In this document: positions 11,090 through 23,696 of the stretch, in pieces | Position numbering within the stretch: the stretch's first letter is position 1 | How the letters are laid out: each line of letters begins with the position of its first letter | DNA from: Phymatolithon calcareum | Taxonomy: Eukaryota > Rhodophyta > Florideophyceae > Hapalidiales | Length of the DNA stretch: 64,000 nt | Reading direction: 5' to 3' | Assembly: GCA_977006965.1 (NCBI GenBank) | Contig: OZ345361.1 | Coordinates: 1,302,001-1,366,000 of the forward strand | The notes under the pieces: model-generated | Database searches by the model: none | What the model was told of the DNA's origin: nothing | What the model saw: only the letters and a program-made list of their open reading frames with translations | Program-made: the position numbers and the translations under genes

Positions 11090-11900
11090 TTTATTTCTTT
11101 GTTGTGGAAAGATCGCTCACGCTAAAGGCTCGTTCTGAAACTATTTGATAACAGCTTCTCATTGTTCAGAAACTTGAGTTCGTCTAGTGATTTCTTACGG
11201 CATAATTCCTCTACTGTCTTGGCGCCCACTCGTCCAATAAACTTGCGTCTGGAGACATAGTGTCCACCACAGCGTGGCAATAAATGTTCAATTGTTTCGT
11301 TACAGCCGGTGTTACACATCTTGCATGCTGGATCGTACGTCATTGCATCCAAGCTGCCCCCATTGTGAAAAGCGGCCACCAGAAGAGTACAGCTGGTGCA
11401 TAATCACTTCACCTCGTGTGTGCGATATTGGAAAGCCGTCGGGAAGTGTCGGCCTAGCGATAGCCTAGTAGGCTTCAAGCCGGGTTTGAGAGAAGGTTTG
11501 CTGATGGATCTCACCGTCTCGAGTGTCAACGGAACTCTCTGGTGGTCCACCATGCTTCGTTCACGTATACCCTTCGAGCTATGTATGTATGTAAAGTTCT
11601 TTCTCCCCGCTGATGGGGCTCGCAAGGCAGTGCTAGCTCGTCAGCAGCATCGTTTCTTGAAGTAACGCAGTGACTCGGTATCCAAATGGCTTCGATGCAA
11701 ATCTCCTGGGGTATTAGTTGTTCCTTAACATATCAAAGTGTCCGCATCATTTCGCAGTACATCCGTGGTTTGCCGTTAATAGGATCGACGCAATGTTGGT
11801 TGTTTCGTCAGGTCGTCCCGAGTCCCTTCCGTATATATATGTATCGTGTGACTCCGTTGCAGCGTAGTATTCAACTATTTTCTACAATCCTTCATGTAAC
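11090..11900 (-). mobile_element. LINE fragment (RNase H end and C-terminal zinc motif)
   Basis: The minus strand encodes CKMCNTGCNETIEHLLPRCGG, a C-x2-C..H..C zinc motif typical of LINE ORF2 C-termini, followed by KFIGRVGAKTVEELC. The same residues occur in the copy at 19590-21570. Upstream is an RNase H remnant with stops and frameshifts. The plus-strand left edge carries the family 3' end (TTTCTTTATTTCTTTG). The copy is 5'-truncated and inactive. Confidence 0.75.
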
Positions 11901-12412
11901 CCGATATAGATGAGCTTTTCAGAGAATTTTTAGAATGGCACTGAGCGCAGGTATGACATGTAAACAGCTTCTGTTTCAAAAAAAAACTTTACTGACCTAA
12001 GTGTCAGTCCACGAACATTGTCAGCTCTATTGAAACCAGTTCCCGTCATTCTCAGAGCCATTCTTGTATTTCATACTGTTAAAGCAGCAGATTCACTGAC
12101 AAAAATATAGTCTAAAACATTCGTTCGGTCATAGAATCCGTGTGCTTGTATTTCTAGGCGACATCTCCGCCCTGGGTTGTTTCCGTTAGCACCCTCAAAG
12201 CTTCCCCAGAGTACAATTGAATATATTGTACTTGTTTCCTTTCTCTAATTCACAGTCACACGGATTAAATAGTGTTCGGGTGGGATACCTTTTCTTCCTC
12301 TTAGTGGTCTAAAAATGCGAAAAGTCACTCCTGAATACAGGAAACCTAATAGAATACACGAAAGAAATAAAGGTATCTTTTTGTACTACTGCATACTTCC
12401 ATGCGAACTATC
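11901..12412. other. Intergenic stretch, nothing recognised
   Basis: No ORF or repeat that I can name. Confidence 0.3.
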
Positions 12413-12901
12413 TTACAAGAACCACTCCAGCTCCCTAGCCGTCTTTTCTGAAACGTAGGCATTCCTCCACTGTGCGCCGGGTCGGACTGTCGAGTGTAGC
12501 TCGTGCGGGCCGCAAATATGGTATTTAACAAGGGAAACGGCCCTCATGACCAGCTGTGCCACGTGGATGTCATAATACATTTTAACGGATGTATTACCAC
12601 CAAATTTTGCTTGGGAGCCTATACTCGAATCGACGATGCGGTAACTAGAGCTCAGACGTCCGCACTGCAAACGAATTCTGTCACAATAGCGTCCTTGGCA
12701 TTGGAGCTCGTTGGCGATCATGTTCATATGGCAGTTCACCCACACGCGCGTCCAATATGCGAAACTTAGCGCTGGCGCAGACGTGCCATCTCGAGCAACA
12801 ACCGACTGCTTGTTGTCGCAGTATTTACGCCAACACTTAATAAACGCAATGGGCGCCGTCTGTTGACCAGAATACCCCCGCTTCCTTCGCTGAACAGTCA
12901 C
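12413..12901 (-). CDS. Hypothetical Cys-rich protein or fragment with two YCD motifs
   Basis: This is a 162-residue open frame without a secure start. Two segments share a pattern, KCWRKYCDNK near residue 25 and LQCQGRYCDRIRLQC near residue 70. Each is a Cys pair around a Tyr-Cys-Asp core, which looks like a repeated disulfide-stabilised motif of secreted proteins. No signal peptide precedes it in this frame, so an upstream exon or 5' truncation is likely. It could be a pseudogene. I do not recognise a function. Confidence 0.3.
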   Translation of the reverse strand: MTVQRRKRGYSGQQTAPIAFIKCWRKYCDNKQSVVARDGTSAPALSFAYWTRVWVNCHMNMIANELQCQGRYCDRIRLQCGRLSSSYRIVDSSIGSQAKFGGNTSVKMYYDIHVAQLVMRAVSLVKYHICGPHELHSTVRPGAQWRNAYVSEKTARELEWFL

Positions 12902-13506
12902 AAGCGTGACACGGACTTGCGGAGCGGCGAATAGTTTGTCCAGGGAGAATTGGGCCAGACGACGGTGCTCGTGGAGAAGGAAAGAAATACATTGAGAGAG
13001 ATGAGGATAATACTATGATTGCGGAAGTGACGTTCGAGACACTTTCGACGAATGAGCCAGGATTCGTGCGAAGGTGGGGAGAGTATCTCACGGGTGGTTG
13101 AGTATTGATTTCCAGACCATCGATGCTCGCTCCGAGGTATTTATGGGGAGAATGGGTGTGAGGAATTCCCACACCTCGACCTCTTCTTCTTTATCATCGG
13201 TGTAAATCCACCCACGAGTCCAGATATCCCAAAAACCCACTTTGGAGCTTCAGCAAGTCACCGTCTTCGGACCATTCCGGATTTATCGATTAAAATCCGA
13301 GGGAACCACTCAGCAACAACTGAGCCACGCTGCACGGCTCAGTTGTTGTGTGAGGGTTGAAATCAAGAAGAAGATTTACTGGTCATCGTGGATCGATGCC
13401 GGTAGTCGACCGTAGATAGTCGATAGTTGGTAGTTATCGATGATGCCCCTGCTACTTGGGCTGAGCTACATTGTCTTATGCACCTTAAAACGACCTAAGA
13501 AAAAAA
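12902..13506. other. Intergenic stretch with a 13-bp-arm hairpin
   Basis: A perfect inverted repeat lies at 13314-13326 and 13336-13348 (CAACAACTGAGCC, 9-nt loop, GGCTCAGTTGTTG), about 160 bp past the stop of the Iwr1-like gene. Its position would allow a role in the 3' end of that transcript, but nothing proves one. No gene is visible. Confidence 0.5.
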
Positions 13507-14262
13507 CTACCGGAAGCTACGATGAGCAGGTACGTAGGCACCAACAGGATGACGCCGCACTAACCAGTTAGACTCGTCGTCCTCTGAGCTCCCAATATCC
13601 GAATCTTCATCAGCGCTACTTTCCCCCAGCCCGTCCTCCGAGCATTCCGGTGTGCTCGGATAATCAATACTGCGCTCGTCACCATCAGAGTACGAAGGGT
13701 CGTCAAAATCGCCACCCTCCTCACTTTCATTCAAAAGATCAACAAACAGTGGCTCCCAATCAATACACGCGATGCGCCACCCCACAGGCACAACTTCATT
13801 CGCTCTCTCCGCGTCGTCCTGAATGGGTTCAAAAATGTCGTACACAAATTCCGACGTGCGCGCCATAGCGGCTCCGTTGCGCGTTAGTGTTGGCTCGCTG
13901 GTGGGCCCTCCCACCACAGCGGACATGTGCAGGTCGATGAACTTGCGCTCTGCTCGTGCGCCGAGCTGATGCCCCGGCTTGCGCAGCGCCTTCTCTGGTG
14001 CTAGGCGTCGGAAGCGCAGCGTTTTCTCCGCGGGTCGCGCCGCCGAATTGGGGATTAATGCTGCGTGTACGGCATGTGGCGCCTCATTAGTGCTTTTTGC
14101 GCTGCTCGCATCTGAATTCTTAGCAAATTCGTTCTTCGAGTCCAATGTGGACTGAGCGATGCTGCGACGCTTCGCTGTAGGCACGACGACCGACAACTCA
14201 TCCAGTGCGGCGTCCTCTGCCGAACGCTTCAAGCGCAGAAAGGTTACCACAGGAAGTGGCAT
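13507..14262 (-). CDS. IWR1: Iwr1/SLC7A6OS-like RNA polymerase II nuclear import factor
   Basis: This 251-residue single-exon protein begins MPLPVVTFLRLKR, the short hydrophobic-plus-basic N-terminus typical of Iwr1/SLC7A6OS proteins. It then has a basic middle, the EFVYDIFEPI block corresponding to the family's YVYDLY-type core, and a strongly acidic Ser/Asp/Glu tail with DYPSTPE. Iwr1 binds assembled RNA polymerase II and directs its nuclear import. Only short motifs are conserved in this family, so the call is moderate. The first Met is adopted because the conserved motif starts at once. Confidence 0.62.
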   Translation of the reverse strand: MPLPVVTFLRLKRSAEDAALDELSVVVPTAKRRSIAQSTLDSKNEFAKNSDASSAKSTNEAPHAVHAALIPNSAARPAEKTLRFRRLAPEKALRKPGHQLGARAERKFIDLHMSAVVGGPTSEPTLTRNGAAMARTSEFVYDIFEPIQDDAERANEVVPVGWRIACIDWEPLFVDLLNESEEGGDFDDPSYSDGDERSIDYPSTPECSEDGLGESSADEDSDIGSSEDDESNWLVRRHPVGAYVPAHRSFR

Positions 14263-15711
14263 CGTGCTGCGCGCGACAGGGATGCTGCGTCTTGTGCGCG
14301 GGATGCACCACGCACAAGCGCGGGCAGCGTCCTGCGCTCTGCTGGCACAGCGATTGTTGGACGGACTTCCGCGTCATCAAAAAAGGTCGGCGGCTCTACG
14401 AGATGAGCCGGCTCATACTTCTCATACTCGGTACATTGACTAGCTGAGTTCCAGCCAATTGGAAATGTTCGGGGCACTAGTCAATGAAACTAGCCTATGA
14501 AACATGTTCCGCACATTATGATAGTTCACTCATTACAGAGGGCCATGAATCATGATTCTAGAATCAGCTCTGTTTTGCACAGGGCCCGGGCCAGATCCTC
14601 GTGACCGGAAGGTCATGAGGATCTGGACGCCAATCTGTGGCATCTTCCGCTGTTGGTTTTCTGTCATTAAGAATATGCTAACAAAGCTGTGTCATTTTCT
14701 TTGAGGGCACTGGGACTTTTAGACACCCAGGATCAGGGTCATGATTTCCCCCGGAAATGCACTGCCTTCCTCTACCTGTCTTGCTCGCTTCTTCACCAGA
14801 GCATGGACACCTGTGCTTAGAACGCAAGCAGTTGTTGGGGGGGGGGGAAACTGCTAAGAACTCGGGTGCTCCTCTTCTATGTAAAGGCGCTGTTTGTATG
14901 TATCGTTTTCCCGACTGTGACGGTCGTCGAGAATCTGAATGCGTTACTCTGGCCAGAGTCGAAGGAGCATAAGGGCGGATGAAGGTGATTTCGATCGCCA
15001 CCGGTTTTTTTCAGCTGCCACTCGACGCTGAGAGTGATCTGATATAGAGATCAGGTCGGAGGTTAGCTTCGTCTTCTGTTGGCGCCCTTAGAGTTTTTTC
15101 TCCCTAGTAGTCCATGATCATCCAGGGCTGCAGCACTGGGTACTATGAAAGTACCAGTTGAACCTCTTCCGAACAAGTGTTCAATCGAATGAAGATGTAA
15201 CCCTGAGCAATTACAGATTTTCATTTTATATCTTTTTTGAAGTTTGCTTCTTATCTAGCTGCACGGGTACCACGCAATATATTTGTACTGCAATATATTG
15301 CAATATGCAATACCAATAGTGTATTGCAGATCCGTGTCGTATTGCAGTACGTACGGCTGCTCGGACAGGTTTTTCAATTCTTATTGCGACTAGTGCCGCA
15401 CCCAATACGATGAGGGCTGGCATTCCCATCTGATGAAAGTGGCGCAGTCCGTTCTCTCCAGGACCGGCTGATTAAAATAAATCACACCGTCACTGGTTGG
15501 TCGAGGATTTAAGAAGCCATGCTGCCTCGGAAAGTGATTCAGGGAACAGAAAGTTTATTGAAATCCATATTGCTCTGTGATATTGTATTGCAGTTCATAT
15601 TGCATCGAGCGTTCGACAAAAGTGCGTATTGCGAATTGCTCCTCTTCCAATAGTTCGCAATTACGTTGGTGTGAGCCCTGTCTAGCTGTGAGTTGATCAC
15701 CCACAACATAC
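14263..15711. other. Intergenic stretch with a TATTGCA-rich tract
   Basis: No gene is seen. At about 15280-15640 the heptamer TATTGCA or its complement occurs repeatedly, partly as inverted pairs. A run of about ten G lies near 14838. Confidence 0.4.
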
Positions 15712-16130
15712 TACACTTTCTTTCTTCAATGCAGAAGGCTATAGCTTAAAGCGAGAACTTACCCTAAACCAAGTTCTCATTGTTCAAGTATTAGAGTATC
15801 TCTACGGGTCTCTCCCTGCACATATCTTCTACTGTTTTGCCATGCACACTTCCGATGAATTACCGTCGAGAGGCAGTACGACCAGAACAGCGCAGGATGA
15901 GGTGCTCCATTGTCTCCGTGACGCCGTGCGGGCACATCTTGCACACTGGATCGTAGAGTAGCGGTTCAACATCGCTGTGTCCATGGTAAAAGCAAGCCAC
16001 AATAGGACAACAATTCACTATCGGCTGGTGTAGTACTACCTCTGAACGTTTCTGCGAGATGTATAGATCTTTCAGAAGCGTAGGTCGGGTCACTGGTTTG
16101 CTGCTACAGGGCGGTTTGATAATGGATTGT
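15712..16130 (-). mobile_element. LINE 3' fragment, near-identical to 24022-24441
   Basis: The minus strand encodes the family C-terminus (CKMCPHGVTETMEHLILRCSG), and the family 3' end TTTCTTCAATGCAG lies at its left edge. By eye it matches 24022-24441 over about 420 bp with roughly ten substitutions, so the two insertions are recent relative to the other copies. It is truncated on its 5' side. Confidence 0.75.
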
Positions 16131-19100
16131 GCATACTATTCTTCGATGGACCCTAACTGCGGAACGCACAAACAATGTCAAAAACGAGTCAAGTTAATTT
16201 TTTTCTTTCTCTTTGTGGCAGACTATGGTACGTATAAAGCTTCCCACGACAGTAAAGCTTTGATCGCTGCCCGAGCAGATATTTGGACGTCGGGCATGAG
16301 ATTACCAATTGGGATTGAAGGAGTCCCTTGAAGGTGAGAAGCCGTGCAAAATCTCACTGCTCAGCTATGAGGTGAAGAATCAGGCGTTACTGTGTTCTCA
16401 AAGCCCACTTCTGAATTTAACATTCTCGCACTTTTTACTTCGTGACATCTATATCTTTTGGATGGAAAAGAGCGTCGAATATCTTCATATGTGAGTGCCG
16501 CGCCAACGCGTTGCGCGTCAAAGTCCGAGCGCACATGACATATCAGGAAACGCAGGTCTTATTATGGTAACGTTGCCCACTTCATCCCAAACGCATCCCA
16601 GCGAGAATTGATAGCTTCGTGCTTAACCTTCGATCGCGCGCTACTGCCGCGCCCGAGAGGTTCATCATAATTCTGAATGCTTATTCCCTTATGGGGCTAG
16701 CAAGCAGTGCTTTTATTTTTCCTCTACTTAGATTACGACAGGGCGTTAATCCTGCTAGCTAATTGTAAACACGCTTCTTGTCTGCCTGTCGCTCGTCATT
16801 AGACGATTCTACCCAAAGCAACTGCGGTGGTTCCACGATTCGCTAGTCCACGTGGACGACCAGAATGTTGGACTCACTTCTTCTGTGCCATACTAATGCA
16901 CTGTACCCCTTGTGCAATGCGAAAAAGCCACTCCCGAAACGCCCAGGTTCATCATCTTAACTACACTTTCACATATTCATGATCAACGTCATATAAAGCA
17001 ATTTCCGCTAAGCTCCCCGCTTATATATACCTGGTTTGCCCCCAAACCCTTTTTAACTCTCTCTTGCCTGTATACCAACTCAACCCACTTTCACGACTAA
17101 GGGTGTTTCGCCGCTGACACTCAACCCACATCATATACTCGCCTATATAAAATATGAAGGCGCTGTGTAACGCATTGGAGTTAGATCTCTGACGTGTATC
17201 GTGTGTTTGAAAACTGATGAAATCTTCGTTGTCTTGTCCCTCTGCCCGTACAGAATGCAGACAGTTTTCTTCTGTCATATCGATTCTGTGAAAAGCAAAC
17301 GGCAATACGCCGGATACTTCTTTCGCCCCCGCTATTGGTGGGTACAATTGTAGCGGAATCGTAATAGCTCTCGGATAGTTGGGCAGACTTCATGCGAGTA
17401 ATCCTCGTTAGGCGCATCCGCCGCTGTATTTGCCTCGCACACACCCAAAAGGTTGGATTAACCGCTGTTACTGATCATGGTATCGAAGACAAAGACAGAA
17501 GTCCGATATGTGCGGCACAATTTCAGCAGGGCGACATTGTGATTTTGGGAAGAATCGATTAAAGAGCTGGTGGCAAAAGCTCGTTTCAAACGTGGGCTGA
17601 ACGGGGATTATATGCTGATTTATATTAAAAGCTCCCAAAACCTCAATTTGAGTAACAGGGCAGCTTCTCGCTGTCTTCCACATTCATCTCTCTACTAGCC
17701 TTCTAATATTTCCTTAATCTGAATTCATATTCTGTTTCTTGGCCCATCTTCATGCACCCGTGGGCTTAACGCGAACACGCTTCATAGAGGTGTATCAAAC
17801 AGAAGGCTTCCTTGTTGCCTGTGCCAGAGATATCTCGCTTCCACGGCTCTGTCTCCACATGGCGATCAGTGTCTGCGGAGTACTGATCGGCGGATAATGA
17901 GCCAGTATGTTCGAAAGCCGTTTGAAGAGTTACTGATGATGAACTCTGTAGGCGCTTTCAGATCAATAGGCCCACTTGGTATGATGGAGCTCAGTGGAGA
18001 TCCTTTCCTCATGAGCGCAATCGCTCTTCGTCTAACCCTTATCGATACGTGCACTACTTATTTTGGTTGTGCTCTTGGCGAGGTTGAGTTTTCACGGCTA
18101 CATCTCGAAGGCAGGGAATATTGTCACTCCTAACCTAAAGCAACTGTCATGGAAGAGAGAGATTGGAGCGCTAATCATACTGCAAACTCGATTCCCGGTG
18201 CTGAATTCTTTTCGTTTCTGCTACATGGATTGATTTTGGAAAGGTCCAAGGCGTCGCTGTCACCACGGTCTGGAGGCCAGGCGGAGAGACGTTCAACCCT
18301 CTTGGTCTTCGCGCATTAGTCGTAAGACACACGTACTCATATATGGCAGACAATACTTGAGATACTAAAACCATACCTGAATAATTCCGAAATGCCACAC
18401 TGTCTGATCATCGAGTTAGCGTCCCTTTCGAGAACATGGCACTCTGCCGAAAACTACGGCACAGTTCGAGGACATTCTTGCCACTTTCCGTGTTGACGAA
18501 GTATACTGGATGGATAACGGATGTGGAACCGGTCGTCCCAGCGGCTGCCTAGCAACTGACCGGAAATGCGGGGTTCAGGTAGGAAGCAAATGGTTGCTTT
18601 AATTGGTTGTCAATCGGTGGCTTTCTATCTTGGAGGTCAGCGCGAGCCGCCTAAGTACTAAGCATAGACTTCATGCTTACGCTACAAGAGACATACTATG
18701 AATCGGTAAGCGGACACCCGCATGGGGAGACCAGAAATCTTACCGAAATAGGAAAGCCCATAGTAGGACAGGGAAAATGCATACATCACGAGCCGGTAAA
18801 TCTTGCGGCGTCAAGGAAACAGAAAAGAAGGCAACAATGATGACATGGGAACTCGAGGCTCGCTCACGCGCAGTCCGTGTGTGAGAAGCTCAAGGAAAGT
18901 AAGAAAGTGAGAACGGTGGTGAGTCGGGAGCTTGCTTGTTTGCGGACGCATTGTTCGCACATGAAAAGCTCCTGAAACAAGGCCGAGATGAAAGTACGTA
19001 TTCGCGGTAGCGACAAACGGGGGAAAAGGAAGAGTCTTCTCGTACAGCTTGCACAACAAGCATTATGGAAAGGCTTGAGACTTCTGTGGACCAATGTGAA

Positions 19101-19589
19101 CGATATTTCGGCAAATGATAGAATTCCGCGATCTAAAACGGATCTTTGGTGATGCTGAAGAGTTAATCAAGGCCAAGTTTTCTGACATCCTGGCTCTGCC
19201 AGAAGACCTGAAATATTCCGCTCATGAAGGACTCTAGTCTGCTGGTTCGGCATGCACCAGAGCCAGAAATGATACGAGAGAGCTCTGTATGACTCATTTT
19301 ACAAGTTGCGGATTTTGCTCCAAAAATGAGACGGAGACCGTACGCTTATACGCCGCTGCAGTAGACCTGCTTCACAGTGCAAGCTCAAAGATCGACCAGA
19401 AGGTCGAACAATTGAAAAGCATTACAGGGAGCAACCCATACAAGCACTTAATGTTCTGAAAAATGAGAAGTTGTTCGAATGAACAACATCGCTCCTGCAG
19501 TTTAATGCAGAGCTATGTTACTCGTTTTCTGAAAAACCTGCATTATCTCTCTTTTATTAACACTGTCGTCGCATAAGAGTGGGCCCGAG
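16131..19589. other. Long gene-poor stretch
   Basis: There are only short ORFs without domain motifs. A piece at about 19140-19240 on the plus strand (DAEELIKAKFSDILALPEDL) looks like decayed coding sequence of unknown origin. No RNA gene was recognised. Confidence 0.35.
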
Positions 19590-21570
19590 ATTTGCATATT
19601 CTATCTTTCTGTCGTCATTGCGGAAAGCTCGTTCACGCAGATGGTGAGCGATTGAGGCTGTTCAAAATCAGTTTCTCATGGTTCAGAAATTTGAGTACGT
19701 CTGTGGGTCTCTCACGGCATAATTCCTCTACGGTCTTGGTACCTACTCGTCCAATAAACTTGCGTCTGGAGGAAGAACGTCCACCACAACATAGCAATAG
19801 ATCTTCAACTGTTTCGTTGCAGTTGGTACTACACATCTTGCATACTGGGTCGTACGGCATTTCATCCAAGTTGTGTCCAGTGTGAAAAGCGGTCACCAGA
19901 GGGGAACAGTCCCCAACTAGCTGATGTAAGGTCACGTCAGCTCTTCTGTGCGATAGTGGAAACCAGTCGGGAAGTGTCGGAATAGTGAGAGGCTTGGGTT
20001 TGAGAGATGGCCTGATGATGGATCTCGCTGCCTCGAATGTCAACGGGACTCTCTGGTGGTCCACAAGGCCTCGTTCACAAATACCCCTGCGAGCTAGCTC
20101 GTCAGCAGCATCGTTTCTTGGAATTCCGCAGTGACACGGTATCCAAATGGCTTCGTCGGAGATCTCGTTGGACATCAGTTGTTCCATAAGGCACCAAAGC
20201 TTCCGTATCATTTCCCCGTACATCCGTGGCTGGCCCTCAAAAGCATCGATGCAGCTCCTGCTGTCCGTGAACCAACTTAGAGTGCTTCCAGGTGCAAAGG
20301 GACGCCTTACCACTTCTTGAAATGCATGAACGGCGGCGAATGCTTCCGCGTCGTATGAAGAACTAACAGCTCAAGCAGTTAGCGAGAGTTCTAGCACAGT
20401 TTCGTTTCCGCTCATCAGTAATATCCTCGCCCCTCCGACATTGAGTGGGATGGTTCTGTACATATCAAGGATATCTCCATCTTCATCACAGAGAATCATG
20501 CGTTGTTTAGAAGCCGTAGGACTCGAGGTATACGCATGCTCGTCCCGTCGTCATATGCAAGGAGAATGTCCGGGTATTTTTTGTGTCGGGTCAGAAAGTT
20601 CGACACCACTCTGTTTTCCCCATGTTGGAGCACGTCGAATAACTTGAGAGTTGCAGTGTATCAACCTTCATCCCATTTAACCAAGGCCTGCTCGTCGTTT
20701 TGAAGATTACGAAGCTGTGCGCAGGGTATTTCGCCAACGATGCCATCGGTCCATACTTCTAGCTCCACTGGCTGCATGGTGCGACGCTCAAGAATCAGAG
20801 CGTCCGTGGCTAATCGTTTTTCCCAGTCTTCGTCTTGTGCCGAAATAGGTGTTATGAAGCGGGAGAACCTATTCTTCGAACAATCCTTCGCGGTTGGTGG
20901 TTGGAATTTTTCACGTGGTAGTGCTATGATTCCTTTCTCAGCCAGTTTCTGGGTGCCTGTCTCGCGCCATGATCGTCTAGGTTTCATTGTCCCTGTGACA
21001 GGTGTATCCGGAGACATCCGTAATGCTTTTTCTAATACCATGGTAGCTTCGAAGTCGCCGACATTCTGAAGGTCCATCATTCCAGTTAACGCTCGAAGTT
21101 TTGATATCTTTGTGGCTTTCAAGTAACCACTCGAAACTCGTGCCGCCTCGTTCCTCGCCACTTACACTTGCTTGATGTGCGTATGGGATCCGTGAACCGC
21201 GTATGCTGTGGCTCCATAACGCGCCACTGGTTCGCAGAAGTTCTTTCGGAATGACTCCATAGTCTGGGACTCGGCTCCCCACGTTGCACCGCCGATTGCG
21301 CGCATGAGCCGAGTTTTCGACTTGAGCTTTCAACTAACTTCTGAGCAATGTTTCTTGAACCTTAGACGTTGGTCGAAATGGACACCAAGGAATCTGTAGT
21401 CTGGGACTGCTTCGATCGCAGCGCTAGAGATTTGAACCATTCCGTCAAGTCTTTGCAGCGGAGGCGTTCCAACTCTGGCGAAGCCCAGCACTTTGCATTT
21501 TCGGGCATTTGCATATTCGAAAAGGTCGTGGACAAGAAAACGATTAAGAGAAAGAGAATATCTTTTAGAA
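19590..21570 (-). mobile_element. LINE copy: RT end, RNase H and C-terminal zinc motif
   Basis: This is the longest copy of the local LINE family. Reading the minus strand from about 21570: an RT segment (YRFLGVHFD and upstream CKVLGFARVG), a degraded RT thumb and linker, the start of RNase H (VELEVWTDG), RNase H proper (LSWFTDSRSCIDAF, then NDAADELARRG), and a C-terminal CKMCSTNCNET zinc motif ending at about 19640. The frame is broken at several points (for example near 21330 and 20660-20310), so it is dead. RT plus RNase H plus a C-terminal C-C-H-C motif is the ORF2 order of I-clade-like non-LTR elements. The 5' part, including the endonuclease and the catalytic FADD box, is missing. Confidence 0.82.
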
Positions 21571-22796
21571 ATTGATCCAGGATATCAGACGCGATGGTTT
21601 CCGTTATCACTTCACGAGCTTCTAAAAAAGTCGTGCATCATACTCCGAAAAAGAGACAAATAACTTGAAACAGTCTCTTTCCCATGAGAATTTCACCAAC
21701 ATCGTGTAAAATAGCCATTGACAACGAAATTGCCAGGACAATGCGCGATCACAATGGGGATTGTAGGGTCTATGGTCAGGCAGCGGAGGTGCTCTCGCAG
21801 CCGTGCGCAATCGAGTGGCGCCAAGTATAAGCGGAAAAACAATGCTGGAGTCTTTCCTATTTTGATCTCTGCTTTTCAAAGAAATCCATAATTAGGCCAT
21901 CTTTTCCAAAAAAAGTGCTGTTCGGACAACCTCTGCAAGTTAAAAATCTCAGGCCCACTCCTAGGCGACGGGTGCGTTTCAGAGAGAGAAGGCACGGAGA
22001 AAATTTTGTCGAGACCTATTGCGACACCTACAGTGAAGCGTGATGCGCTTATGTTCTTCCCCGAAAAAGATAAGAGATATTGACTGTGTTGTTCGATTTA
22101 TGAACTATGAGCAGAGCCGAACTGCAAGAGTGGTTAATCGGGCGTCCGCGTAGGGCCGCAATGACAAGGAAATATTTCGATGGCCATGCGGCTGTGTTCT
22201 TTGCGGTCCTTGAGTGGAAGCGGATGGAAGAATTAGGTGAAAGAGTATAAAAAGCCCAGAATGCCCTGGGAAGTTGACGATGCGTTACGATGCTTAGACA
22301 TTGAGCCATTTATGTTCCATAGGGCACCGGCATCGGGACTGATGAATTGGCATCTTGCTGTTCATAAGAGCTACGACTATTAAACAGAAAAATACGTAGT
22401 ACTTGTGCATTGATGAACGGAGTACGAGTGTGAAAAGTGAACGAATTGCCGCTCTTAAAAATTTCCAAAGGTTTTCAATAAACACTATACCCATCCCAGC
22501 ATGCAAGAAATTGACGAGCCGATTCAAAGGTGCTTTAAAAAGTATAGAATATTAGGAGAAAGGGATCGACTCTCAGGGGTGCTTTTGAGCCTTCTGTCAC
22601 GTAGCCGTGAGTTCTTGTGACATCCGTCGATGTCACTCTAGCCATGCACCGGTTTCTAGGTCCCTGATTGGTCTATTCCGTCGGATCTGTACTGCTAACA
22701 GTGACTGGATCACAACAGCTCCGATCGTCGGTGGTACTTCCGGGCCCTCGCGGTCGGCACGCCGACTGTCGGGCAGGGCAGAAATTCAAAATTATC
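21571..22796. other. Intergenic stretch before a small spliced gene
   Basis: No gene is recognised. An AAAAAGTATAG-type motif occurs at about 22536, also seen near 4557. The true 5' end of the following gene may lie in the last 130 bp, where its frame is open from 22668. Confidence 0.35.
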
Positions 22797-23230
22797 ATGA
22801 AGAAGGTGATATTAGCTCGCTTCGCGCGCGAAAGAGCTCGTGCGCGAGCTGCAAATGCTAAGGGCAATGCCATGAACGACGATGGCCACGATATCAGCCA
22901 TCCCCCTCAGGACGAAGGAAGCTCCGGGACTTCTTCGACACCAGTTCTGGACGCCGCTCTTCTCTTTTCGCAGCTGTCTATCAGTAAGTGATCGCCGTCT
23001 TGTCTACGAATTAGATAACCGACGCGTACCTTTGCTTACCATATTGCTTATTGTGATACTATTACTTAAAGACGCACCGGCGAGGACCTCCAAAAAATCC
23101 AAGAGCTCAGGAGCCGTGAAGAGTACGTTGAAATTGAAAGTGCTGTTGTTTCTGGACCACCGATACAGTCTCTAATCATTTTTTCTGTTTGCTTTTGACG
23201 ATAGAGATCGCTAAGAAGAAGAAAAAGTAG
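22797..23230 (+). CDS. Small basic protein with a lysine tail, three exons
   Basis: I infer exons 22797-22983, 23072-23122 and 23205-23230, with introns of 88 and 82 bp. Donors are GTAAGT and GTACGT, acceptors AAG and TAG, and the phases join without a stop. The roughly 87-residue product starts MKKVILARFARERARARAANAKG, continues through an acidic Ser/Thr-rich middle, and ends in a run of lysines. I recognise no family. Clean signals at both introns and consistent phase argue for a real gene. The start is uncertain because the frame is open upstream to 22668. The Arg/Lys-rich ends would suit a nucleic-acid-binding or nuclear protein, which is inference only. Confidence 0.5.
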
Positions 23231-23696
23231 TACCAGAGCTTTGTAGTTAACATACGCACCCTGTTTAGCTTTTTAAAACAAGGTCCTGAGAAACACTAAG
23301 GCACCATCTCTCAAAGAAATTGCTCTTGTCCTCTATTTCCGCCATTTGCAGAGCGACCTTCATCCAAAACCGCGTTGAGATACTTCCGGCTGCCAGCAGT
23401 TAGGCTCACAACACGTACAAGTTTGCTCCCAGCATGTACAATACGGTTTCCTCACCGGCACATGGGGTCCTCAATTCTCTGGACGCGCCGCCGCTTTACG
23501 ACACGATTGCGCTTGCACGCGCAGAGCGGCAATCGCCCACGTCTCGGCACCTGCTTTCATCGCGATGAGCTTTGTGGAACGGAAGGTTCAATTTTTGTGG
23601 CTTTCTCTCTTGCTCTGTAAACAAGCAAGGCTTGGCACTTGCACATAGAAGGCAGCCGTTTCTGCTGTAATCGCGAAGGACTCGGGGTACTATTCT

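Noticed and set aside
15250-15640. CRISPR-like or tRNA-like structure in the repeat-rich gap.
   Set aside because: Repeats are only 7 bp and irregularly spaced, with no spacer pattern and no cloverleaf; the window is eukaryotic.
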